A stretch of 64,000 nt of DNA from Mytilus edulis (GCF_963676685.1 NC_092352.1:26741117-26805116); one strand, 5' to 3'; shown: positions 1 to 13,205, counted from the stretch's first letter. Notes: generated by a model from the letters alone, not told the origin. Program-made: numbers and translations.

Positions 1-18
1 ATAAATGTTAATACATAC

Positions 19-504
19 CATCAATAGAAGATTCTAAGCAAGGATTATATTCAAACGATGGCGGTGGTAATGTGTCTGTTGGATGAACACTCTCTTTGAA
101 CTTTCGGGACAAGAAGAACTCTCGACAATGATCAAGGACCTCGGTAGATAATTCTACTTTTATTCCTACATTTTTAGCACCAGTAGTTTTCAAAGCATTT
201 TCTGTGATGAATACATTTTGGCAAATAGCCAGCAGACGACGAGTTTTGTACATTTGATTAAAAGATTCCAATGCTCCTAATGTTAAAAGTTTTAATCGTA
301 CCAACAGGCTTCCTGCTTGAATGTCTGTGACAGATATTTCACGAATGTTAAGAGCATTTTCTAAGGCTCTCATATGAACTTCTGTATTTACCAAAATAGC
401 TTCATAAAATGTTTCTGTCATTTCTTTAAGTTTTTCTCTCCAAACTCCCGCTACTTCATTTAAGGGATCAATATTTGTGACTGATATTTTTAAACACATT
501 TCAC
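19..504 (-). CDS. Death-domain gene, coding exon 5 (unnamed folded region)
   Basis: Acceptor CTGTTTTAG ends at 505; donor GTATGT starts at 18. It encodes 162 residues with alternating helices and a strand-like core ISVTDIQAGSLLVRLKLLTL. The pattern recalls regions that sit beside death domains in other molluscan signalling proteins, possibly TRADD-N-like, but I cannot assign it firmly. A structure prediction or HHpred search would decide. Confidence 0.65.
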
Positions 505-3500
505 CTAAAACAGAAAATTCAATACAAATGAAACTGGATATTTGAGTCAATGCTATGAATCTATACTTTATCAATTAATATAGCTAATTTCTCGTCCAAA
601 TCAATATAAACAGAAAATAATAGTAACCAGATAGCTTTTGCTTTTACTCTCATATTATTATAAAGTATAATTGTCATGGTTGATTTAAGTCTTGGTTTGC
701 TAAAGCGTAAATCGTAAACAAATGAGGTTTCTATGTCACTATGAAACTGAAAAAAATAAGCTTTTTTATGCTGTAGAGGTTCTGCTCTTCTCATCATCTC
801 CTTTTATTCATAAATATTTCATTATATTCAGATCTATAAGTGAAGCTTGTTATTTTGTGATTTTTTTATAATAGCTTCATGACTCTTCGTGTATACATAT
901 AGAACCATAGTAAGACAAGTTATTTACCACTGATCAACTTTCAAATACATGGCTGCGTTATAAAATACCAGTATATATTTATACCGATTTAGAAATAAGG
1001 GTTTACTAGACCTTTGTGTATTTTTTGTTTAACATGTTCACAATTTGTCATAAATCACACGATTTACAGCTTCATAAATATGGTACAGACATTAACATAT
1101 TGCGCATCTAAATCTAGCTTTTATTGTTTGGTTGTGTTGTAGTATTGCTGTTTCATTGAACCATACCCGAATCATACTTAACAACAAAAATAGCGCACCA
1201 TATCTTACTATATAATTTCAATAACATGTTAAAATTTTTGCAAAATACAATTTAAAAATACACAGAAAGAACATTGAACGCCATTTACCTAATATATTAT
1301 CAACATATATGTAATTTATAAATTAAAGACTTTCACTCAGTCAATATGTTATATATGTACCTGTTGGATTATATTCACACTAGGACTTCGTCCTCGGTCA
1401 ATATAATCTGAACAGGTCCATATATATGTATTGACCACGTCAAAAATCCATATTAGTATCCATAATTCCTTGTTTTTGATACAAATTTGTAGAAATGTCG
1501 AATATGTAAAGCATAAGATTCAAATTAATGGAGAGTTTACAAGAAATTCACATTTTTGTGGCGACAATGAAGATTTCAAATTCAAAAGTTAAAAGTCTAA
1601 AATCAAGTCTTTGATATGTCAATTTCAAAAAATTTGGTGTGTATGATTTGAGACTTTGTATCAAAATTTTGTCTCATTTCGATCACTTTTAAAAAAGTAA
1701 TATCATTGATTTGTTATATGCAAATTGAAATTTGTCTGTCCTAAAATATTTAGGGAACTATATTATTAAATATCTAGATGTTAGACGAAATGTAAATTAA
1801 TATACGTAATGACGATAATTATTGTAATGAGTTTGTGGTTCTGGTCCTAACTGGAATTAAATATACATGACTTATAAAAAATGAAAAATATATGTAGCTC
1901 TATCATGATAACATCTATCGGAACTTTTAATATTTCATTTCAATGTTAAAAAAACAGTGTTAGGTTACAAATCACAATGTATTGATTTACAGTCCATTCA
2001 GGGCCCGTGATTGGAATGATAAATATTCATATTCTAATTCTTACTGGCAATAAAAAAAAAATACTCCAAAGAAACTACAAACACACACTTGCACAGACAC
2101 ATTAGTATTTTAGGGATCTCTCAATCGTCAATTAAACTTTCAACATAGGGCACTTCCCCTCCTGCATTTCAGTATCGATGTACAAATTGGGTGCACATTA
2201 TTTCTATAATTTTTTCTTCTTTTCGAATCAGTTTATGTTCCTTTTGTATGTTTGTCAGTTGATAACTTTTGAAAAAAATAAATCTTGTTTGAACTAAAGG
2301 CATAATACTATATATTGTGTGTGTTAAGTTTAATCCATGTATTTGAATACTCACACGAATTTACTCCTCTATTTGAATATGGTTGTCTCCCTTTTGAACT
2401 ATGCCCTCTTCTTGGTTGACTATTTGCACTCCCCGTTCGGCTCGGCGGACGTGAAATATACCCTTCAACAAAAATAATCATAATGAAAGACTCATACATA
2501 ACCCTTTTCCCTGACATTCTAAAAAACTAATATTGTTTTGATAGATTTTCTTTTAGATATTTCTTAATTTTGTAAGATCTTTTTAGATCTGTGTTCGCTT
2601 ATGACAAGTTTTTAAAGAATTAACTCATGGTTTTTTCATTGAATAGAATGACTTCCGTAAAAAACAGGTATCACTCTTTCTTTAAACATAACGATTACAG
2701 AAACTTGCATCATCAATATTTTTGTTATACATATTTGCTACGTCTGGTTGATGTGTTTCTCTCCAGACAGTCGACATTCTTGTGGGAAAAAATGTGCCCT
2801 TCTTCTTGCCGCTTTGTTTATTATTTATTCGCACGAAGACTCTTTGAAACTATATGGCTGGGCTTCGCGAAAATAATATGAAATGACCTAGCCCTTTCTT
2901 TAGACTCAACACTACATGCTTTATAGATAGTGACTTTTTATTGAATAGTTCAACCTTTGGTGATTATGTTGAAAGTCCTATAACATTTCAATTACTAGTA
3001 TAAGATGTTATTGTGACAGAGAAGTCCGCTTCATACATTAATCCACATCTAGAACCCATTGGAATGGCCGATTTAATACTGAACCGTATGACGAAAGAAA
3101 ATACTTTCAATTCTTGTGAAACACTAATCCAGAAAGGATTCGTAACGGTAAAGTAGAAGTTGTTGCAATAAAAAAAAATATAGATGCACTTCGTCATGTA
3201 AAAAAAATGGTGTTACGTGTGTCTGCGATTATGTTTCATTTTGGCGTCAACATGCACAATCCAACCATCGTTTTTTCTTGTATGCCATATCATGAGCACC
3301 ACGACCGGTGCTACAAGTGGAATAGTAAAAGAAGTTTACACTTTGGACTTCCTTTTTTTATGCAACAACATTCCAGCACAGGGTCCTAACGGTAAATTGT
3401 AAGGTACGCATCGTCTTTTCGACTTTTATTTAACTGAGGTGTGTTGCCATAAACGCGTTTCGGATGCATACAATTTCTTTACAGCTAATTTCCTAATGCT

Positions 3501-6500
3501 TGTAGAGTAAAACATCGGTAGGCTTGCTTTCTCTGTCAGTATAAACTTTAATTCAAGCTTCATAATTAACATTGACATCTTCAAACAATACATATACGCA
3601 TATTTTAACCTGTATATATTATGCATTGATTGCACAATGTCCCAATTACAATTGTACAATATACAAACAAAGCAAGCAAGCTTACCAAAGTATTGCTTTA
3701 CATGCATTAGGACATTAGCTGTAAGTGACATTTTTATTATGTGTATTTTACCTGAAAATAAGCATTCTAATCCCCAATATACGTTAATTTTAAAATTTGA
3801 AGACGGATTGCATATCATAGAACACATGAAAAGAACACTCAGTCAATTAATAAAGTGTGCACATCTCATATCTTAATATCATCCTCGCTGTCTATAAATG
3901 TATAAAAATGTTTAAAAATGGACAAATAAAGATATTTTGAAAAAGAATAAAATGTTCTTACCAGAATTATTCTGATTGATAGGCGGCAAACGTACGGCAG
4001 ACATAGTAGTTAAAAGAACGGATTTTGTCCGAAAACATGTTCATGTTTGTTTTGATTAAAACTACCATTTAAGATCACAAAAGATATATTTGAACAGTAT
4101 AACACGTATTGTGTTGAATAAAGACCATCCATGACTTCAGAAAAATAAATAATTGATCTGAGAATATGATATATCCAATATTGACCCTAATCTCTTTGAC
4201 TTCGTGTACTGCAGTTATTATATGTGTTTTGTTTGAGTGCTTAGCAGGTCAATTCAGTGTTAAACACGATAATTTGTATTGATCTAAACATTTAATATAT
4301 GCATACAAGTTCATTTAATATATGCAGACAAGTGCATTTCTAAAAATATAAATCCCTGACTGCCACGATCTTTAAGAATGAATGATAAGTAACTTGGATA
4401 CATATTGATAAGCGTAAGTATGAACACCAAAATGACCTTATCATAAAACGCTTATGATATAATTGCATGGGTAAAGGAACATTGATTTCGATCAGTCTGG
4501 ATTATATAACAGTAATAACTCGTAAACAGAGGGAAATTGACCAATTCGAGAATTGTCTCTAGTGATGTTATTTTTCTACGACTAAAAAGACTTTGAAAAG
4601 ATCCATCAATATTTTTTTACCAAAACTTGTCTAGATTAACATTGTGATTTCCAATGGGCTTCGAAGGGAATACATATAATAGTAGTATGACCAATTTCTC
4701 ATATATATATATATATATATTCGTTTCACACACAGACCATTTTCAAAAAGTCTTTAATCTTAACTTAAAGTACTAGTTACTTTATCACAGCCCCATGTCT
4801 GTATACTTCAATTGTTTAACAATATGATGTCTCATTTGTAATTATAAACACCAGAAAATTGAACAAATTGCTATTTTGTATGGCAAGCCGTTTTACTATT
4901 TATTCGAATTTCAAGATATCTCCTATAATATATAAGATATCTCCTTTAATATATAAGATATCTTTAATGTTAAATGAGATATCTTTAATGTTATATAAGA
5001 TATCTTTAATGTTATATAAGATATCTTTAATGTTATATAAGATATCTTTAATGTTATATAAGATATCTCATAAAGTTTATATGATGTCTTTTATACTTTA
5101 TAAGATATTTTCTAAAGTTTATAAGATATCTTATAAAGTATATGAGATATCTTATAATCAATTTTTATATAAGATATCTTATAATCAATTTTTATATAAG
5201 ATATCTTATATAATTTATAAGATATCTTATATAGTTTATGAGATATCTTATAAAGACAATTATATAAGATATCTGATAAATTATATGAGATATCTTATAA
5301 ACTTTAGGAGATATCATAAAAACTATATAAGATATCGTATAAACTTAATGAGTTATCTTATAAACTAAATAAGATATCTCCTATAATATATAAGATATCT
5401 CCTATAATATATAAGATAACTTATATAATTTCATTTGTATGAGATATCTTATATATTATATAAGATATTTCCTAAAACTTATAAGATATCTTCTAAAGTT
5501 TATAAGATATCTTATAAAGTATATGAGCTATCTTATAAACAATTTTTATATAAGATATCTTATATAGTTTATAAGATATCTCATATAGTTTATAAGATAT
5601 CTTATATAGTTTATGAGATATCTTATAAAGACAATTATATAAGATATCTGATAAATTATATGAGATATCTTATAAACTTTAGGAGATATCATAAAAACTA
5701 TATAAGATATCGTATAAACTTTATGAGTTATCTTATAAACTAAATAAGATATCTCCTATAATATATAAGATATCTCCTATAATATATATGATATCTCCTA
5801 TAATATATAAGATATCTCCTATAATATATAAGATAACTTATATAATTTCATTTGTATGAGATATCTTATATATTATATGAGATATCCTATATATCATATA
5901 AGATATCTTTAATGTTATATAAGATATCTCCTAAAATTTATAAAATATCTTATATACTTTATAAGATATCTTCTAAAGTTTATAAGATATCTTATAAAGT
6001 ATATGAGCTATCTTATAAACAATTTTTATATAAGATATCTTATATAATTTATAAGATATCTTATATAGTTAATAAGATATCTCATATAGTTTATAAGATA
6101 TCTTATATAGTTTATGAGATATCTTAAAAGACAATTATATAAGATATCTGATAAATTATATGAGATATCTGATAAATTATATGAGATATCTTATCTTATA
6201 AACTATATAAGATATCTTATAAACTATATAAGATATTTTATAAACTATATAAGATATCTTATAAACTTTATAAGATATCTTATAAAGTTTATGAGATATC
6301 TTGAAGTAAGAATAAATAGCAAAACGGCTTGCCATAATTTTGCAAGCAAATTTTGAGTATTTATACCGAAATAATTGTGACAGATATTCAGCAACAAAAG
6401 ATATGCATAAAAAGCAAAATTATTGAAAAATTATTGGCTACTAATAAGAGTTATTGCCTTCGAATGGATGACGATTGTGAATAGATTTTTGTTGTCCCCT

Positions 6501-9500
6501 TATAGTCATCTTTTGAAAACTCGTTAAGCAAAAATTGTAAACACAGCAAAAGATCTACATTACTACGTCTAAAAAAAATTTCAAGGAGTTATTGCTCTTT
6601 AATGAATGACTACTTTCGACTAATTTCATTTTGCCTGTTTGTTTTAAAATTGTTATAGTAGACACAAACTTAAAAAAAAAAAAGATAAGCAATTAAAGAT
6701 CTATAAAAAAAATCATGGAAAATTTGTAGATTTTGCCTTGAATTCACTGCAACTATCAATTTGGTATATATTGTTTTAACATATAAGCTCTTTGAAGCCT
6801 CTAGTTTATCTTTGCTAATTGATTTTTTTTAGATGTGGTATATTGCCAATGAGACCTGCATTCCACAATTGCACCCCTGTAATTTTCAACTTAAATAAAT
6901 TGCAATATTCAACTGTACACAAATTCATTATTGGTTAAATGCACACAACTACAATAACAATTATTGTTCATGCAAGATTAACAGGACATATTTTGGGTGT
7001 AATAGCTACCAAGGTATATAAATGTTAGCTTAAAACTCTGTCCCAAATCATGCATATCAAATAATTGATGTTAATTGGTTAATGTGCAGTAATAGTAAAA
7101 GCATGCATGTACAAAAATAAAATAGTTGTAGTTGATCAAGGCTTCAGTATGATTTGGACTAATTGGTATTACCGCAAGTCTCCTTTTTGTCATAACTATA
7201 ATTTTACGATAGAATGAAATTCAAAACAGTGTGGCTGCGGCCATTGATTGACACATTAAATTCATCCATTGACTGGGACAATTTAGGTGAACGTTTGTAT
7301 GTAACGACCACTTCTCACTATGTACTTTTTAAAGACACTTAAACTATGGGGTCACCAAAGGTTCTCAACACCTTAATAAAGTAATTCGAAAAATTAATCA
7401 GAAATAACACGATGTTTTGATTTATATCAATTATATAAATCAAAACATAAAGGTTATTCCTGATTAATTTTTCGAACTATTTTATAATTAAAGGCGTTAA
7501 GAAACCTTTGGTGACCCCACAGTTTAAATGTCTATCGTAGGTACGTCGTGAACAGTGGTCGTTACAGACACACGTTCACGTAAATTGTCCCAGTCAATGG
7601 ATGAATTTAATGTGTCAATCAATGGCCACAGCCACACTGTTTTGAATTTCATTCTATTACCATTTGGTTCTCTGTGTCCAGTTCCAGGCCGACGTTTTGA
7701 AGCTGATGGTTGACGGGACGATGGACGTATGGTCGAAGGACTGACTTTCAGTGTCCGTAACTCAAGACGTTCTATTTCTTCTACAAAATAACGTATGGAG
7801 ACATTATAAGCAAGCACTTATATTTGTAAGTAGTTTGTAAAGTGGCTTTAATAAGAGGAGGATACAACAATGCTAATAGTAGATTAAAAATCTAGAGGCC
7901 CTCAAGAGTCCAAATCGCTCTCCTAGTAAGACTATATGAATAACATTAAAACGCTTAGCAGCAGTGGCAGCCCTTTTTAAACACAATAGTATAATAAAAA
8001 TCCACATAGAAAACAATTTAATCAAAACAGCATTTCTGGACAATAACGGCTATAAAAAGTAAATTAACAATTTCTGACACTTAAATTTGAGAAAATTTAA
8101 TTCAATTTGTGCCTGTCAGTGTTATCTATAATACTTTTATTTTAGAGTTGAGTATGATGGCCGGATACTTCTAATTTCGCATTTTGGCGATTTCGCGTTG
8201 TATATTCAAAGGAAGAGACGAAATCGCGGAAACGCGAAATAAGCCATAAGTGACTTTTCCTGTACTGATTTGTATTGTTTGTTTTGACCAAGACTAAAAA
8301 TGGGAAAGGTTGATAACTCAACAAACTAGCTAGTATTTGGTGTGACGGGATATCTTATATTGGTTCTGTTAAACTTTTCACAACTTTGGTATTAAAGCTT
8401 AAACGTATTGCATATAATTTCCCGTGTACTGTTGGAGACTTATATTATCTTTATCAGGTATGCTCGATATCAAAAGTTGGAGCAATCAAATGCATAGATA
8501 TTTTGTGATCATAAAAAATCCGAAGGGCATTATCAGAAGAAAAGAAATATCTACCTTTACTTAACGATGATAACTGTCAAGATGAGTTTAATCAAATTGT
8601 ATGACAGCAAACAGTTAATCCAAAATAAAACTGGACCTCTACGTGAGCTGTAGAGGTCATTTGGGGATTTTTGTGACCCCAAATCTCCTTTTATCTGATT
8701 CGATTATTATAATTATTATGGGACTAATTGAGCACTGTCCGTTTAAACATGTATCACCCCTTATAGACAGATCTAGAGTTATTCGAATCATGTATGCTTC
8801 CTGACCTCTTGATAGTGTTTATAATTACATTATTATTGCTCAGCAAACACTGATTTAAAAGTATGTGGTAATAGTCTTTTTAAAGATAGGTTGGTTAAAA
8901 CCATATGGCAATTGAAATCAGATGACTTATAAGTTATTAAGTATATATATAAAGAGAGAAAGTTTCAATATTTATAGCTTTTAAATGAAAACTATGCAAA
9001 TTGAATATAACACTTTATATTATATTAAATATGGAGGTAAATAAACAAAAGGGCCATTAAAAAAGGAATTGTTAAACCAGTTAATACCACATACAGCCTA
9101 CTCGAATGGGAGAGTTGAGACCTTATATGCTTTATTATTTCAAAAGTTATCAACTGAGAATTTGAGAAAGTGTGAAATAACAAACCTGTTTTTAAAGTGG
9201 GATATATGACAAGTATTTATCACTCGTGCAATAACTGACAACTGAATGATAAAATGTTAAACAAATACAAACGAGAAACTCAACGACCTAATTTATGCTT
9301 AAACAATTAACGAAAACCAAATATTGCAGATAGCGACAAACTACAACATCTGAATAATGGACTCCTATTAAAATTGGGACAGGCAAATACAGAATTTGGC
9401 GGGTTAAACGTGCTTGTGATCTGTTAACAGCCTAGCACAGATTTGTAACAAAAAAGCTTGACTCGTCAGATCGGCATGGAAAAAACTCATAAAGAAAAAA

Positions 9501-12500
9501 AATGAAGTACGAGTCATAGAATAGTACTTAGATACAAGATGATGTGGTATGAGTGCAAATGAGACAACTATCCACCCAGGTCATAATTTGTAAAAGTAAA
9601 CCACTGTAGGTCAAAGTACGGTCTTCAGCATGAAGCCTTGGGTCACACCGAACAGCAAGCTAGCTGAAAGGGCCCCACAATGACTTGTGTGAAACCATTC
9701 AAACGGGAAAACCAACGGTCTATAATCTATATAAAAACGAGGAACATTTATGAACCAAATCAACAAACGACAACCACTAACAATCAGGTTTCTGACTTTA
9801 GACAGTGGAAACACATTCAGCGGGTTTAAACGTTTGAATAGGTACCAACCTTCACCCTTACCTAAAACAATAGTGCATTACCAAAAAAAAAAAAAAGAAG
9901 ACATGTCTAGCAATCGTGTGACAGAGTCAATGTTTCCTTTGTGGGCGTTTAACTGGACGCCTGTTTTGTTCACTTATCGCTCTACACTAGAAGCATTGAT
10001 TTGAAGGAAAATACCGTGCATTTTTTTAATTTACTGTCATAAATCTTAATAAATAGTTTCAATTTAAAGTAAAGAGATGTCATGATCTCCTTGTGAACAG
10101 CAGATTCCTGGAACTTTCAGATAAATCATCCCATCAAAATCTTAACTACTTTTTGAGATTTTGGTTTTTAAATCCTTGCGAGACATTTAACATTCGGAGC
10201 GAAACTTTAGAAGGAATAACAGGCATGCGAGTTATTTTGGCTTTTAAGCCCTGATCAATCACAAAATCTGTAAATGTCACCCCCACCTCGGAAGGAGAGT
10301 GTTTTTAAATGTAGAGTGTTTTAGGTGACCACGAGTGATTATTGACCACTTAGCGGGAGACCAATGAGTACTCGATCGATATTGCCGATCAGTTTATCAT
10401 TTTTTAACGGTATGTCACATTCAACTTATCCGATGACGAAGCTTAAAATTTGCTTGCTTAGTGATTTACAGGTTTGATGATTGATTGATTGATTGATTAC
10501 GGTCATGGACTTTGTCCCTACGAGAACATATTAAATAAAGAGTCATCATAACGATAAAACAATGTTTCTATTCATAAATAAAACAACAGTCCATTGTATA
10601 AAATCAACTTTATAGAAATTGTAAATAACTCTGCTCTGATGACATAACAAACTACAAGGTTATCAAACGCGATATGCAACTAAATTCACGTTAATAATAT
10701 TGTCTTCACATGTGTTACAAAGGTGAATGAACTATTTGCCAATGGACGTTGAGGAGGTTTAGGGATTTGTGTTCTATCAATGTAGGGTAAAATATTTTGC
10801 CCCATAACCTCCTTTTTTCTTTTCATATAAAACTTCAATAGCTCCTAAAAGGTCATTAACCAAAATTTAAGCAGATTCTTTAATTTCACTTCTTTGGATT
10901 TGAGAACCTTATAATATCAATGCAAATATAAGGTAAAAGTCCGAGTCAGCCTTTTTCATTTTTTTTAAATCCAAATATCTTGAAAAGGAGATCCATATGC
11001 TATCAATATTTTAAGCTTATTTTGTTTCTAAACTAATGTTCTTACGAGTTATAGAATCAATTTTAATTTCCTGAATTATTTAATTTCACCTTAGTACATC
11101 ATTAAGCAACAAGCGATCAATCAATGTATGCGTGTAATAACGGAATGCACACACGTTTGTATAGAAAGAATATACTAGTGCATTGCATATACCAGAAATT
11201 TGACGAAAGTACAGTTACACGTGTACCATTGAACTCACAATCTAGCAAAAAGAGGATGCATGCGCACGTACCTTCTGCTCTGTATAAACCACACTGTTTG
11301 AGGGCCGACACAAGTTTGTCTTTAGTCGCAGACTTTCCAACATGTTCGTACCATAAACTCAGCCCTTTAAATGCTAGATGTGCTTTTGATGCATGATATT
11401 CATGGGCTTCTAACTGGGCCAATTCTAATTCCTGTATGCCCAGCTTCCGACACACTTCTTTCCATTGTCTTATAATGTAAGGGCATATTTGTCGAAATAT
11501 TTCACGAATATCTAAAAACGAAAATTACAAGTAAACACAATTTTAAAAAGATTCAATACACATTATAAAACATCTCGGTTCTTAATTACTTTTATAGCAA
11601 CCTAGGAAATGATCAGCTGCATCACTGGGATACAACATGATACCACAGTCACATTAACACAATTTTGAATATCTGGTCGAGTTTCACATGGCACCCTCTC
11701 TATACTAAAAGCTCCCCAAGGGTGACAGGGGAATAGAAATATGGTCACTTGATCTTCTTTCAACCGGCAGTAAAACGCTTTCCGAAGTGGGGCGTACGTT
11801 TGGCTGTGCGGAATGTATCAAGTTTGCAGCCACGTCCGGTCAGAATGGGGACGTTAAATCCGATGCCTCGGGTAAAGATAGTGCCGTGCTCTTTGCAAGT
11901 TGAGAACCCTTGCAACAACTCGTTGAGGGGTCCGTAGTTGGCCGGTTGCAGGGAAATTTCTGTCCCTATCCAATATACCCTCATTTTCCAGTGGCAGTCC
12001 AAATTTCCCCGACCACCATCCTGGATGGCATCTATTATTACCAGCCTACCTATTATATTTATTGTTAACTAGTTCTGGTCCTGAACATACATGACATATT
12101 TGCCACTGGACGTTAAACAACCAACAATCAATCAACCATACTAAAAGAACCCAATAATGTATTACAATTTATTCCATGGGAGTGCCATGCATAAGGAACT
12201 CATTCCGAACATATTAGTTAAACCTTAATTTTTCCTCCAATTTGGGGTACTTAAAGAGACATTTCTTGTCCAACTTACCTGGCGATTTCCAAGTTTTACG
12301 ATTAACTACCATTAAAAATCACGAATCAAATAAATCAAATAAACTCTGCGTCCAATAATTCTATACTAAGTATTATCAATAATAATGTAAGAAATGAATA
12401 AAACTAATTAAAATAATAACAATACCTATTTGAAGATTATTTACTAACAAATTAATCTGATTAAGATCATGTAGAAAGTATTTCGCCTAGGTCGGCTATT

Positions 12501-13205
12501 GCTTTAATTTGATATTTTTCAATTGATGTAAATATGTCCCCAAGCGTTTTAAATACTCGTAGAGTAATCTATTTAATGTTTGAAGAAAAGAAAATTGCTC
12601 GACGACTTATGACAATTTTTTTCTTTTTAATTTCAATACTTTCAAAATGAATAAAAATGTGGTAATTTTAATTGTCACTTTATCCCCAATATTACTTGAC
12701 CTATATACAATTAAAATCTGTAAGAAAAACATTTTCCATTTATGTTATGTGGAATTTACCACTCTAGTTATTCTTCAGTTAAGATCTTTTAGTAGATAAA
12801 ACTCAGTTTTGTTATACACCTCCATGGTCACAAAGCAAGGAGATCATATAAGTATTTTTTTGTAGGTGTTCCTCCCTCTACATCAATAAAGAAAAGTCAA
12901 TACACAATGAAATATACCCAATAAAAAACAAAATCATATCTAAACGTTACTTTATTAATGCTTGATATTTTTACTTTACAGAATGAGTATTGACAAAAAT
13001 GACTCATAAATGTCTGTATTTTAAAGTTTAATGTACCAAAATGTTTAATAAAAGTCTGAATTTTTAAAGTTAATATACAAAATAACTGATAAATATCTGC
13101 ATTTTAAAGTAAATATATACAAAATAACTTATAAATATCTGCATTTTAAAGGTAAGTGTACTCACCATCAACTTCAACACAGATCTCATTTATAGAAGAT
13201 GCCAT
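19..13205 (-). CDS. Death-domain protein gene, 5' part (five coding exons, continues past the left edge)
   Basis: Coding exons on the minus strand are 13166-13205, 11272-11511, 7661-7780, 2355-2462 and 19-504. All have GT donors and AG acceptors, every intron is phase 1, and the joined frame stays open for 994 nt (331 codons). The start ATG at 13205 has an in-frame TAA directly before it, which fixes it. Residues about 13-94 look like a death-fold domain (pattern around IIRQWKEVCRKLGIQ, then a run of amphipathic helices ending in LVSALKQCGLYRAEG), suggesting an adaptor that docks to other death domains in apoptotic or immune signalling. Then comes a basic Ser/Pro/Arg linker and a roughly 160-residue folded region. 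I cannot name the gene. Domain call is by eye; a profile search with Pfam Death would settle it. The exon with donor near 19 implies more exons outside the window. Confidence 0.75.
505..2354 (-). other. Intron 4 of the death-domain gene
   Basis: AT-rich sequence between exons 4 and 5. I see no recognisable element or gene in it. Confidence 0.5.
2355..2462 (-). CDS. Death-domain gene, coding exon 4 (low complexity)
   Basis: Acceptor TTGTTGAAG ends at 2463, donor GTGAGT starts at 2354. The 36 codons read GYISRPPSRTGSANSQPRRG followed by more Ser, Arg and Gly, a disordered basic segment that keeps the phase-1 frame. Confidence 0.6.
3479..3724. mobile_element. MITE, copy 1 (TTACAGCT ends)
   Basis: A 246-bp palindromic element with ends TTACAGCTAATTTCCTAATG and CATTAGGACATTAGCTGTAA and arms of about 100 bp pairing with mismatches. 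The inner arms carry AAGCAAGCAAGCTT-like sequence. A second copy lies at 16523-16783. It sits in an intron of the death-domain gene and encodes nothing; short open frames across it are by-products. Confidence 0.75.
4861..6355. mobile_element. Foldback element with 21-bp palindromic minisatellite core
   Basis: About 1.38 kb of tandem 21-bp units (type AAGATATCTTTAATGTTATAT), each containing the palindrome AGATATCT, is bounded by inverted ends: 4880-4920 (TGGCAAGCCGTTTTACTATT onward) and 6295-6337 (mirror, ending CAAAACGGCTTGCCA). A block containing AAAGACAATTATATAAGATA recurs near 5252, 5627 and 6127, so there is higher-order repetition. Because 21 is divisible by 3, frames stay open and read as heptads such as YKISLML; these are not genes. 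It lies in an intron of the death-domain gene. Confidence 0.75.
7208..7657. mobile_element. Long palindromic (foldback) element next to an exon
   Basis: Two arms of about 220 bp, 7208-7428 and 7436-7657, are inverted copies (outer ATAGAATGAAATTCAAAACA; inner GATTTATATCAATTATATAA loop). Blocks such as CAATGGATGAATTTAATGTG are the same on both sides with few mismatches. TTAC beside each end is a possible target-site duplication. No transposase is encoded. Confidence 0.75.
7661..7780 (-). CDS. Death-domain gene, coding exon 3 (basic linker)
   Basis: Acceptor ATTTTGTAG ends at 7781; donor GTAATA starts at 7660. It encodes a Ser/Pro/Arg-rich stretch (KVSPSTIRPSSRQPSASKRR and on to TGHREPNG), probably disordered. 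The donor lies at the edge of the 7208-7657 palindrome: its first four bases look like the target-site copy and the rest is element sequence. Confidence 0.65.
8634..8684. repeat. Two adjacent short hairpins
   Basis: GACCTCTAC (8634) pairs with GTAGAGGTC (8650), then ATTTGGGG (8659) pairs with CCCCAAAT (8677). Both stems are perfect and nearly touch. Possibly the end of a dispersed element; no function is apparent. Confidence 0.4.
9262..9490 (+). repeat. Repeat family A, divergent 3' part
   Basis: It follows the family order AAACGAGAAACTCAACG, CAAACTACAAC, GGGACAGGCAAATAC, GACTCGTCAGATCGG seen in fuller copies such as 14636-15145. Diverged and truncated. Confidence 0.5.
9534..9880 (+). repeat. 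Repeat family A, copy
   Basis: Begins with the family start GATGTGGTATGAGTGCAAAT and contains GGTCAAAGTACGGTCTTCAG and CAACAAACGACAACCACTAA. Non-coding dispersed element; open frames on both strands here are not genes. Confidence 0.65.
10477..10498. repeat. (GATT)n microsatellite
   Basis: Five or so GATT units, often the tail of a bivalve repeat. Confidence 0.6.
11272..11511 (-). CDS. Death-domain gene, coding exon 2 (death domain)
   Basis: Acceptor TTTTTAG at 11512-11518, donor GTACGT from 11271. The 80 codons begin DIREIFRQICPYIIRQW and end LKQCGLYRAEG, so this one symmetrical phase 1-1 exon holds almost the whole death domain, the usual arrangement for a shuffled domain exon. Confidence 0.75.
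11690..12140 (+). repeat. Dispersed repeat with GC-richer body
   Basis: The body (CGTACGTTTGGCTGTGCGG, GGGGACGTTAAATCCGATGC, TTGAGGGGTCCGTAG) is much richer in GC than its surroundings and ends in the common bivalve tail TTTGCCACTGGACGTTAAAC plus CAATCAATCAACC. I recognise it as a common mussel repeat. Open frames on both strands are by-products. It lies in intron 1 of the death-domain gene. Confidence 0.6.
13166..13205 (-). CDS. Death-domain gene, coding exon 1
   Basis: It encodes MASSINEICVEVD plus one base of the next codon. The donor GTGAGT follows directly. The preceding in-frame TAA makes this the first coding exon; the promoter and any 5' untranslated exon lie to the right and were not recognised. 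Confidence 0.7.

Noticed and set aside
2627..2881. 84-codon plus-strand frame
   Set aside because: It lies inside an intron of the opposite-strand gene, with no recognisable motif.
4859..6356. Open frames of 80-169 codons with YKIS-type heptads
   Set aside because: They arise from the 21-bp tandem unit, which lacks stops in several frames; there is no start context or splice structure.
11117..11271. Continuation of the death-domain frame past 11271
   Set aside because: A good GTACGT donor at 11271 and the in-phase next exon show that this part is intron.
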